NCBI GenBank assembly: GCA_900314455.1
Contig: OMVI01000108.1
Coordinates: forward strand, 1-48,802
Direction of reading: 5' to 3'
Length of the DNA stretch: 48,802 nucleotides
Origin: an uncultured Prevotella sp.
GTDB lineage: Bacteria; Bacteroidota; Bacteroidia; Bacteroidales; Bacteroidaceae
Part shown: positions 1 to 6,278 of the stretch, one piece after another
Position numbering within the stretch: position 1 is the stretch's first letter
How the letters are laid out: every line of letters starts with the position of its first letter
Notes under the pieces: generated by a model
Told to the model about the DNA's origin: nothing
Seen by the model: the letters and a program-made list of their open reading frames with translations, nothing else
Database searches by the model: none
Made by a program: the position numbers and the translations under genes

Positions 1-48
1 GATGGTCCTGCCATCTGGCAATTGAACTGTTTTCGTAATTACGTTCAT
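1..48 (-). CDS. pnp: Polynucleotide phosphorylase, N-terminal fragment (cut by window edge)
   Basis: The minus strand reads ATG at 48-46 followed by 15 open codons to the window edge, giving MNVITKTVQLPDGRTI. This matches the usual N-terminus of Bacteroidales PNPase, in which a short strand ending in DGRTI leads into the first RNase PH domain. PNPase is a phosphorolytic 3'-5' exoribonuclease of RNA turnover. Only 16 residues are visible, so the call rests on recognising that start. The gene is divergent from the GH105 gene. A minus-strand -7 element (TAATTTTG at 136-129) and a leader hairpin (92-112) lie upstream. Confidence 0.55.
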   Translation of the reverse strand, partial: MNVITKTVQLPDGRTI

Positions 49-91
49 CTAAAAAATTGAAAAAATACTTATTGTTTTGACCAATCGTCTA

Positions 92-136
92 AGGAGTCGA
101 TGATAGACTCCTATGTATTAAAATCGTGCAAAATTA
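92..136 (-). promoter_or_regulatory. Probable pnp promoter and leader hairpin
   Basis: On the minus strand TAATTTTG (136-129) fits the Bacteroidetes -7 consensus TAnnTTTG. The transcript would then contain a 7-bp stem with a 7-nt loop (AGGAGTC, gatgata, GACTCCT at 92-112) about 45 nt before the pnp start. In E. coli pnp is autoregulated through a leader stem-loop cut by RNase III. Whether this hairpin plays that role is speculation. Confidence 0.35.
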
Positions 137-210
137 ATGATAATCAACGATATAAACGAATAAAAGTTGAAATATTTCATTTTTTATTTTATAATCTTCC
201 AAATTTAGCA

Positions 211-218
211 TATCTTTG
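211..218 (+). promoter_or_regulatory. -7 promoter element of the GH105 gene
   Basis: TATCTTTG matches TAnnTTTG of the Bacteroidetes housekeeping sigma factor. It lies 34 nt before the chosen start at 253. A start at 100 would place the promoter inside the gene, so it supports 253. No clear -33 TTG is seen at 19-20 nt spacing. Confidence 0.6.
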
Positions 219-252
219 CACAGAGCTAAACACTAAAACGACACAACTTTTT

Positions 253-1755
253 ATGAATCAGAGAAACTTACTGACAATCGCGGCAACTGTTTTCGCCCTT
301 ACAGCAGTGGCTCAGCCGAACACAATGACAGGCATAAAGACATATCACGGACATTATTCGGAGTGGATGGCGAACTCCGTTTCGACTACGGCATATTGGC
401 ATTACGACGTCAGTTTGCAAGCTGAGGCACAGATGGACACGTGGCTTGCCTATCCCGACGACGCCACTTCGAAGGTCAAGAACGCAGTAAACAGCTACGC
501 CGGATTAGTTAATTCGAGCGGAAAGATAAGCAACGGCTTCTGGGGGACGCTGGGAAAGGTTACCGAACTTGACAATATCCGGCCTGGACACTTCATTATG
601 GAGTACTATAATAAGGTAGACGGCAAGGAAAGCTCTAAGTACACCAAGGCTTGCAGCAGCCTCCTTGACAACATGGGGGACATGAACCGCACGCTCGAAG
701 ACTACGAGTACGGACCGTGGGAACACAAGGCAAGCTATCCGCAGCAGGTCTGGCTCGACGGCATCTTTATGGGTCTGCCGTTCTACACGCTTGCAGGACC
801 GGAGATAAACGTCGACGATGCCGACATGTACTTTGACGATGCAGCCTCGCAAATGCACCTTACCGACAGCGTGACGTATGACTCTGAGACCCGACTTTGG
901 AAGCATGCGTGGGACGAGACGAAGTCGATGGATTGGGCTACAAAGAACTTCAATAAACCATACGCAGCCAAAGAAGCATCCGACAAGACATCGGGGCGCA
1001 GCGCACACACGTGGGGCCGTGCTCTCGGATGGTACGCAATGGCTTGCATGGAGGTACTTGACAACATGGAGCAGTTTGGCGTTGAGACTTCAGACAGCCG
1101 CTATCAGACCGTCCTCAATCTATTCCAGCGTATCATGGCATCAGTAGTTGACTATCAGGACAGTACCTCCGGACTCTGGTATGACGTAATGGACGTTGAC
1201 AAGAATGACCCTGATTACGCATCGTTAAGCGTAAAACGGCAGAACTACCTTGAGGCAACGTGCTCGTCAATGTTCACATTCAGTTTGCTGAAGGGTGTCC
1301 GCAAGGGCTGGCTGACGAATGATGGCGACCGCAACTATCTGTCGGCAGGCAAGAAAGCCTACACAGGCATCGTCAAGACTCTGCTCACCACGAGCGGCAA
1401 CAATCTCCAACTGACCAACTGCTGTGAAGTTGGCGGACTCGGAGGAAGCAAGAACCGTGACGGCTCATACGCTTATTACATGAGTGAGAATGTGAAGAAT
1501 AATGACCCGAAGGGCACCGGTCCGTTCATTTGGGCTTCTCTTGAAGCTGAGCAAATAGGCTATGATATGGCGTCGAACACATTCCCCGAGCCCGTTACCG
1601 CTATACAAAGAGTTGACAACGCATCAAAAACAGCGGTTTCATCGGAGTATTTCACCGTTGGCGGACAGCGTACGTCTGCTCATACCCGTGGGTTGATAAT
1701 CAAGCGTACGCACTATTCTGACGGTTCAACAAGAGTTGAAAAATTGAAATATTGA
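253..1755 (+). CDS. Secreted unsaturated rhamnogalacturonyl hydrolase, GH105 family
   Basis: The 500-residue product opens with a signal peptide (basic NQR, hydrophobic run, cleavage near AVAQP), so it acts in the periplasm or outside the cell. GH105/GH88 enzymes remove the 4,5-unsaturated uronic acid left at the non-reducing end after pectin lyases act. Family-type segments are WLDGIFMGLPF (about residue 165), with the Asp a likely catalytic residue, SAHTWGRALGWYAMA (about 248-262) in the alpha/alpha barrel, and GTGPFIWASLEAEQ near the end. The open frame extends upstream to 100, but the signal peptide and the TATCTTTG promoter place the start at 253. The last 35 residues follow a YFTVGGQR...RGLIIKR pattern, similar to the tail of the PL11 enzyme at 6279. 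With that lyase it would form a rhamnogalacturonan degradation pair. The GH88 family is the alternative. Confidence 0.87.
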   Translation: MNQRNLLTIAATVFALTAVAQPNTMTGIKTYHGHYSEWMANSVSTTAYWHYDVSLQAEAQMDTWLAYPDDATSKVKNAVNSYAGLVNSSGKISNGFWGTLGKVTELDNIRPGHFIMEYYNKVDGKESSKYTKACSSLLDNMGDMNRTLEDYEYGPWEHKASYPQQVWLDGIFMGLPFYTLAGPEINVDDADMYFDDAASQMHLTDSVTYDSETRLWKHAWDETKSMDWATKNFNKPYAAKEASDKTSGRSAHTWGRALGWYAMACMEVLDNMEQFGVETSDSRYQTVLNLFQRIMASVVDYQDSTSGLWYDVMDVDKNDPDYASLSVKRQNYLEATCSSMFTFSLLKGVRKGWLTNDGDRNYLSAGKKAYTGIVKTLLTTSGNNLQLTNCCEVGGLGGSKNRDGSYAYYMSENVKNNDPKGTGPFIWASLEAEQIGYDMASNTFPEPVTAIQRVDNASKTAVSSEYFTVGGQRTSAHTRGLIIKRTHYSDGSTRVEKLKY

Positions 1756-1900
1756 ACTAATGAAAGAATGAAATATTTGGTGCATTGCCGAAGAATTGAA
1801 CAAATGAAAGAAAGAAAAAAGCAAGGCTCTGAGCTTGCAAACACCCACAATAATTAAATCAGAATAAACGCAATTGTCCATATAACCACTAAAGCACCCA

Positions 1901-2009
1901 CTGCAGGGGCGCCCCTTGCGGGTGCCCGATTGCCTTGCAAAGGCGAATGTTAGTACTATATAGTCGGTCCTTCATACCGATCGGGTGCCCACAAGGGACG
2001 CTCCTGCAG
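1901..2009. repeat. GC-rich dyad element, family A, full copy
   Basis: Two roughly 29-nt arms (1901-1929 and 1980-2009) are near-perfect reverse complements built around GGGCGCCCCTTGCGGGTGCC and GGGTGCCCACAAGGGACGC. The loop contains the small palindrome GCCTTGCAAAGGC and a GTCGGTCCTTCA segment. The same architecture recurs at 4446-4567. The repeat fills most of the 317-bp gap between the GH105 gene and the next gene, where I see no coding sequence. Confidence 0.75.
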
Positions 2010-2072
2010 AGGGAGGCAAAGCTGTTTGGATTAAAGCGGATATTCATTTTATAAATCAACTAAAAACCAACT

Positions 2073-3005
2073 ATGGAAGTACGCGACATCTTTAAACTGA
2101 GGAAGGAGGGGAAAACAGAAGAGGCCTATGCAGCCATTCGCCCCATGTATGCAGCCCATAAAGGTCACTACACTACCATTTGCATGTTCTGGGTAGGAGC
2201 CGACATGATGGCATTGCGCTACAAACAGCGGCGGTTGGAGGACGCTTACAAGATATTCCTTGCACTTGTCCGCCTCTATCCTACAATGGACGACAAGGAT
2301 TTGCGTGGCCAATCGGCTCTCATGCGTGCTGCTTTGCTCGTCTTCGACCATAATCCGAAGTTCTCAATGCTCGACTTTATAACCTCGTGGGATATCACGC
2401 GGCTCACCGATGACGACTGGACGCTTGGCAATGTGGACGGTCATCCGGTTCCATCGATAGGTATCCGCATCGTCGGAAAGGTGTTCCGCGAAGTTGCCAA
2501 CAACCCGACGGTGGACATGGCGCTAAAGGCTGCGCCCATCTTAGCTGAGTCTTTGCGCCACGCACCTTACAATATGCAGAACCAACGGTACAAGGCGATG
2601 ATTTACAAGATTATGGGCAAGACTTCCAAAGCCATAAACATCTACCGCCATCTCATAACCCATCATCGTCAGAGTTACCTCTATCAGGAGCTTGCAGAGC
2701 TTATTGACGACAACAAAATCAAAGCAGCGCTACTCTGTAAGGCAATTATGACGCAGCGGGAGCCAAAGTTCACGCAGAAGACACGTTGGCAACTTGCCAA
2801 CCTTTTGTATAATGTCGACAATCCGCGCGCCCGCTATGAGCTCGATAAGTGTATAGAACTGCGTCGTCAGGAAGGCTTCACCGTCACTTGGCACATGCAG
2901 AACCTCCTCGACACTCTTGCCGATGTGACACCCGTCAGCGAACGGGATGAGCGCAATTTCTACCGCAAAATGGGCACTATCGTCGACAAATTGAGGATTT
3001 ATTGA
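2073..3005 (+). CDS. Helical-repeat (TPR-like) protein of unknown function
   Basis: The 310-residue soluble product has no signal peptide or membrane segment. It is almost entirely alpha-helical, with helix pairs of TPR character such as RKEGKTEEAYAAIRPMYAAH (about residues 10-30), EDAYKIFLALVRLYP (about 55-70) and YKAMIYKIMGKTSKAINIYR (about 173-192). Such proteins usually scaffold protein-protein contacts. No catalytic motif is visible. The gene stands alone: family A repeat DNA lies on both sides (1901-2009 and 3096-3150), and the next gene has its own promoter. I do not recognise a named family. Confidence 0.7.
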   Translation: MEVRDIFKLRKEGKTEEAYAAIRPMYAAHKGHYTTICMFWVGADMMALRYKQRRLEDAYKIFLALVRLYPTMDDKDLRGQSALMRAALLVFDHNPKFSMLDFITSWDITRLTDDDWTLGNVDGHPVPSIGIRIVGKVFREVANNPTVDMALKAAPILAESLRHAPYNMQNQRYKAMIYKIMGKTSKAINIYRHLITHHRQSYLYQELAELIDDNKIKAALLCKAIMTQREPKFTQKTRWQLANLLYNVDNPRARYELDKCIELRRQEGFTVTWHMQNLLDTLADVTPVSERDERNFYRKMGTIVDKLRIY

Positions 3006-3095
3006 TTAGTGCTTTATTCGGTATACATGGCGGAATATAATTCGATTAATCCGTTTAAATTCGATGTAAAGACAGCAATAAAGTTCCATGTTATT

Positions 3096-3150
3096 TGCCT
3101 TTTCAAGGCAATCGGGCGCCTACAAGGGACGCCCCTGCAACGGATGGCAA
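3096..3150. repeat. GC-rich dyad element, family A, half copy
   Basis: This copy carries GCCTTTTCAAGGC, then a 20-nt stretch ATCGGGCGCCTACAAGGGAC, then GCCCCTGCA. That corresponds to the loop palindrome and right arm of the full copies at 1901 and 4446. The rest of 3006-3186 shows nothing else recognisable. Confidence 0.65.
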
Positions 3151-3186
3151 TGCTGTTTGGAAGTTTTTAGGATAATCGTGTTATTT

Positions 3187-3218
3187 TTTGGCAGTATTGC
3201 CGATTATGCTTAATTTTG
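3187..3218 (+). promoter_or_regulatory. Promoter of the small ORF / dusB pair
   Basis: TTTG (3187-3190) and TAATTTTG (3211-3218) are separated by 20 nt, a very good match to the Bacteroidetes -33/-7 promoter. Transcription would begin about 20 nt before the ATG at 3238, so that ORF and dusB share one message. Confidence 0.7.
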
Positions 3219-3237
3219 CAAAAGGAAAGAAAAAGGA

Positions 3238-3411
3238 ATGAGTCCAGTATTCGCAAGAGAAAAAGGTTATGTGTTTCTTAACGTGCAGATGTCGGGCAAT
3301 GATGCAATAGAGTGGCCCGATTTGGATGTTGATTTGGAAATAGACAGCCTTAAACATCCCGAGCGTTATCCTCTTATAATGAAGCGCAACCAACTTGACT
3401 ATATAGGCTGA
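3238..3411 (+). CDS. 57-residue hypothetical protein coupled to dusB
   Basis: An ATG at 3238 opens a 57-codon frame ending in TGA at 3409-3411. The last base of that stop is the first base of the dusB ATG (TGATG), a typical translational-coupling overlap. A strong promoter lies 20 nt upstream of the start. The product is acidic in the middle (DLDVDLEID) and has no signal peptide or helix-forming membrane run. I do not recognise it. It may be a genuine small protein, a translated leader for dusB, or the remnant C-terminus of a larger gene. Promoter position and overlap favour real translation. Confidence 0.5.
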   Translation: MSPVFAREKGYVFLNVQMSGNDAIEWPDLDVDLEIDSLKHPERYPLIMKRNQLDYIG

Positions 3412-4400
3412 TGAAGATAGGAAACATAGATTTCGGCGACAAACCCGCATTTTTGGCGCCCATGGAAGACGTCACCGACATTGGATTTCGCAAGATGTGC
3501 AAGCGCTTCGGTGCTGCAATGGTGTACACCGAGTTTGTTTCTGCCGACGCGATAATAAGAAGTATAAAGTCGACGCTCGCCAAGATGACCATCGACGACG
3601 ATGAGCGGCCCGTGGGAATACAAATCTACGGTCGCGATGTAGAGTCGATGGTATCGGCTGCGAAAATCGTTGAAAGCGTCCATCCTGACGTCATCGACCT
3701 CAACTTCGGCTGTCCGGTGAAGAAGGTAGCGGGCAAAGGCGCCGGCGCCGGCATGCTCCGCAACATCCCATTGATGCTCGACATAACGCGGGCCGTCGTC
3801 GATGCCGTCCACACACCTGTCACCGTGAAGACCCGTTTGGGCTGGGATATGAACAATCTCATCATCACCGAGCTCGCGCCGAAGCTCCAGGACTGCGGCA
3901 TTCAGGCACTTACCATCCACGGCCGCACACGTAGTCAGATGTACACGGGCAACGCCGACTGGACACTTATTGGCGAAGTGAAACGCAATCCCAACATTCA
4001 CATCCCCATAATCGGCAATGGCGACGTGACCGACTATGCCACGGCGAAGCACAATTTCGATGCTTACGGCGTCGACGCGATAATGATTGGGCGCGCAACG
4101 TTCGGCCGTCCGTGGGTGTTCCGCGAGCTCCGGAATGGCGGCGACAGTGGTTTGACAATCGACGACAAAATAGACGTACTTGAGGAAATGCTCCACATCA
4201 ACGTCGAACGCATCGACGAGTACCGCGGCATACTACATACCCGCCGCCATCTTGCCGCCAGTCCCATCTTCAAAGGTATCCCCAACTTCCGCCAGACCCG
4301 CATCAAGATGCTCCGTGCCGATAAGCTTGACGATGTCATCGCCATTCTTGAGCAATGCCGTACGCTGCTGAAGGAAGCTGAGCAGAACCCCGAAGAATAA
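3411..4400 (+). CDS. dusB: tRNA-dihydrouridine synthase, DusB type
   Basis: The 329-residue TIM-barrel flavoenzyme reduces specific uridines in the tRNA D-loop to dihydrouridine using FMN and NADPH. Family signatures are APMEDVTDIGFR (residues 16-27), LNFGCPVKKVAGKGAGAGML with the catalytic Cys (about 98-117), TIHGRTRSQMYTG (about 168-180), and the phosphate-binding IGNGDVTDY and MIGRATFGRPW. Length is normal for the family. The start overlaps the stop of the upstream 57-codon ORF, so the two are probably co-translated. Assignment to DusB rather than DusA or DusC rests on the compact length and the GRATFGRPW motif. Confidence 0.92.
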   Translation: MKIGNIDFGDKPAFLAPMEDVTDIGFRKMCKRFGAAMVYTEFVSADAIIRSIKSTLAKMTIDDDERPVGIQIYGRDVESMVSAAKIVESVHPDVIDLNFGCPVKKVAGKGAGAGMLRNIPLMLDITRAVVDAVHTPVTVKTRLGWDMNNLIITELAPKLQDCGIQALTIHGRTRSQMYTGNADWTLIGEVKRNPNIHIPIIGNGDVTDYATAKHNFDAYGVDAIMIGRATFGRPWVFRELRNGGDSGLTIDDKIDVLEEMLHINVERIDEYRGILHTRRHLAASPIFKGIPNFRQTRIKMLRADKLDDVIAILEQCRTLLKEAEQNPEE

Positions 4401-4445
4401 GAAATCTATAAATAGATACACGCAATTATCTGAGCCGTTACTGTG

Positions 4446-4567
4446 GAATCTACCACAGGGGCGGCTCTTTTGTGCTGCCCGATTCCCTTGCAAAGGCGAA
4501 AGTGAGGAACATTTATTCGGTCCTTCAGCCCAATCGGGTACCCACAAGGGGCGTCCCTGCAGTGGGT
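4446..4567. repeat. GC-rich dyad element, family A, full copy
   Basis: This copy has the same layout as 1901-2009: left arm CACAGGGGCGGCTC, loop palindrome CCTTGCAAAGGCG, then TTCGGTCCTTCAGCCC, then right arm GGGTACCCACAAGGGGCGTC and CCTGCAGTGGG. The TCGGTCCTTCA segment in the loop is shared with the 1901 copy, so the two are paralogous over more than 100 bp. Confidence 0.75.
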
Positions 4568-4656
4568 GTGTTTCAGCCGGAATGGATGTTTACAGATATT
4601 TGGAAGGGTAAAATCCAACTGCCTCATGTCGTGTTTTCATCTTCAAAACATACCAA

Positions 4657-4690
4657 AATCCCCTCCATTCGGAGGGGTTTGGGGAGGCCT
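4657..4690 (+). repeat. Palindromic element, family B
   Basis: CCCCTCCATTCGGAGGGG is followed by TTTGGGGAGGCC. This is the core of the family B element found at least a dozen times in the window. Here it is intergenic, downstream of dusB. Confidence 0.8.
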
Positions 4691-4728
4691 TAGCTAACCT
4701 GTTGAAATTCAAAACGATACCTTTCGTG

Positions 4729-5005
4729 TTGGTTTTTAATTTATTTTTATGAGAAAAATAAATTAAAAATGGAAGAAAAATAAATTAAAAACCAACCAAA
4801 AATAAATTAAAAACCAATCTTAAGCATAAGCTTTGGCATTGCGAAACATAAGGGGTTATATCACAAGACGTAAGCTACGGGATTTCGAGACATATTTTTT
4901 TTGCACGAAAAACACGAAACAATCGATTTTGTTAAGATGTGCGATAGCCCTCCGGTCCACACGATTATCAGCCGCGATAACAAAAAGTAACTATTCGCAA
5001 CCACA
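4729..5005 (+). repeat. AT-rich composite element, family C, copy 1
   Basis: Outer inverted repeats (4729-4748 and 4798-4817, 20 bp each) surround a 49-bp interior (4749-4797) that holds two further AAAAATAAATTAAAAA units. To the right lie GGCATTGCGAAACATAAG and then TTTGCACGAAAAACACGAAA, GCGATAGCCCTCCG and GATTATCAGC. Those right-hand segments recur inverted at 36150-36320. No transposase is present, so the element looks non-autonomous. It occupies the middle of the 742-bp gap between dusB and the lipoprotein gene. The remainder of that gap holds family A and B copies and two short hairpins (5003-5050). Confidence 0.75.
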
Positions 5006-5065
5006 GACCTCAAAGAGGTTTCCGACAAGTACAGCCTCTTCGAGGCTGCCTAAGCCACTCTTAAA

Positions 5066-5110
5066 ACCTCCCCAAGCCCCATCCCCTTGGGGGAGGCTTG
5101 GAGAGGTCGT
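5066..5110 (-). repeat. Palindromic element, family B (two half units)
   Basis: CCTCCCCAAGCCCCATCC is followed by CCTTGGGGGAGGCTTGGAGA. This is a head-to-head arrangement of the family B core, just after the stop codon of the minus-strand lipoprotein gene. It could also act as a strong 3' stem for that transcript. Confidence 0.7.
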
Positions 5111-5142
5111 CCCTTGAGTTCCAGGGCTGGTTTTGCCCGCTT

Positions 5143-6126
5143 TCACTTCTTCCCGATTACATATTGCAGGGTGTCGGAGGTGAAACCGCCGGACTCTTCG
5201 TTGAGGCTGAAGCCCTCATCCTTAGGTCCCGAGAAGCTCAGCTCTACCACCGTCGTTTGGTTGCGGGTAACAGGCACATTGATAGTGTCGCGCTTCACAG
5301 AGCCGTCCGATTGCGTCCACGTCGAGAAAACACGTATATTACTACTGTAATCGTCAGCCGTTCCGTTGATGATGTCAGAGAAGGAATATACGCTCTCGTG
5401 GTCGTAGACAGCGTCTTCCTTGCTCACCGTGAAGCCCTTAAGGTTCAGGAAGTTGAACGAGACAGACCCGTTGGAAGGCGGAGTAACGATGAAATGCAGT
5501 CCGAACACCGCCCGATGAAGGTTCAATGTCACACTTGCCGATGTCGCCGGGTCGAAATCCTCCACACCACCGAAGTACGTGTACGCACTCGGATTCCATG
5601 CATAGTAGCGCGTCGGCTTCCCGTTGACATCCTTGACATACAGTGCATATTTTCCCTCCGTCATATTGTCGAAGCCCGAAGTCGAACTGTACGTCATCGT
5701 GTTTGTCAGCTCCGTTGGCTTGTTACCCGTCATGAACGGCTCATAATACCTGTTTCTGTCGTGATAGAGAGTGTCCTCCACTGCCTTCAGTTCGATGCAT
5801 TCAATCATGTACTTGTCGCCCTCGTCGAGCACCGCGTTTATCGATGCCGTCCCGTCGTACAGTCCGTAGGCATACGGCTCATAGCCATCGGCTGTCTGCT
5901 TGTATATGCTCACGCCGATAGTCTTCTGCCCTTCGCCTGCTGCGGCACGTGCCATTGGCTCCTCGCTTATCGACACCTGCTCCTCGTTGCACGTTATCGT
6001 GACGACCCGTTGTTCGTGCTCCGTCTCACCGGAGGTTGCGGTAGCCTCCTCATCGGTTGTGTTCTTGCACGAAGGTAAACATAAAATGACAGTGGCTGCG
6101 ATTAGAGATAGTTGTGGAATTTTCAT
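5143..6126 (-). CDS. Lipoprotein, probable fimbrillin-like fold
   Basis: The 327-residue product begins with a lipoprotein signal peptide (MKIPQLSLIAATVILC then LPSC, lipobox Cys near residue 20), so it should be lipidated and anchored in the outer membrane. The rest is beta-rich with no catalytic motif. Segments such as GKYALYVKDVNGKP and TLNLHRAVFGLHFIV resemble the Bacteroidales fimbrillin/Mfa2-type surface proteins, where a conserved HRAV-like strand follows a variable first domain. That resemblance is weak, so a plain 'lipoprotein of unknown function' is the safe reading. The gene is divergent from the PL11 lyase, with well-formed promoters for both in the 152-bp gap. Confidence 0.7.
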   Translation of the reverse strand: MKIPQLSLIAATVILCLPSCKNTTDEEATATSGETEHEQRVVTITCNEEQVSISEEPMARAAAGEGQKTIGVSIYKQTADGYEPYAYGLYDGTASINAVLDEGDKYMIECIELKAVEDTLYHDRNRYYEPFMTGNKPTELTNTMTYSSTSGFDNMTEGKYALYVKDVNGKPTRYYAWNPSAYTYFGGVEDFDPATSASVTLNLHRAVFGLHFIVTPPSNGSVSFNFLNLKGFTVSKEDAVYDHESVYSFSDIINGTADDYSSNIRVFSTWTQSDGSVKRDTINVPVTRNQTTVVELSFSGPKDEGFSLNEESGGFTSDTLQYVIGKK

Positions 6127-6179
6127 GATGATGTAGGTTTTTAAAAGAATTGATGTTTGATAATTTCACACTTAATGTG

Positions 6180-6210
6180 CAAAGATACTAATAAAAATCA
6201 ATAAACAAAG
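6180..6210 (-). promoter_or_regulatory. Promoter of the lipoprotein gene
   Basis: On the minus strand, TATCTTTG (6187-6180) is preceded by a TTTG at 6209-6206 with an 18-nt spacer. It faces away from the lyase promoter at 6218-6248, and the two -33 elements are only a few bases apart, so a regulator binding between them could control both genes. Confidence 0.6.
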
Positions 6211-6217
6211 TTTATTC

Positions 6218-6248
6218 TTGTAATTTCCATTTTTTATTAATAATTTTG
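6218..6248 (+). promoter_or_regulatory. Promoter of the rhamnogalacturonan lyase operon
   Basis: TTG (6218-6220), a 20-nt spacer, and TAATTTTG (6241-6248) form a good Bacteroidetes promoter 30 nt before the lyase ATG at 6279. It probably also drives the following SpmA/B-type and flippase genes. Confidence 0.65.
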
Positions 6249-6278
6249 TAGGTTAAATGCAATTAAATCGGACTTTAC

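Noticed and set aside
3399-4196. A 265-codon minus-strand frame opposite dusB
   Set aside because: DusB motifs are complete on the plus strand, and the antisense frame has no promoter or domain.
4729-5005. Insertion sequence with transposase
   Set aside because: No open frame of transposase type lies within or next to any of the three copies; only a non-autonomous element is supported.
5098-6078. A 326-codon plus-strand frame opposite the lipoprotein gene
   Set aside because: Arg/Val-rich shadow translation with no domain. The minus-strand product has a proper lipoprotein signal and promoter.
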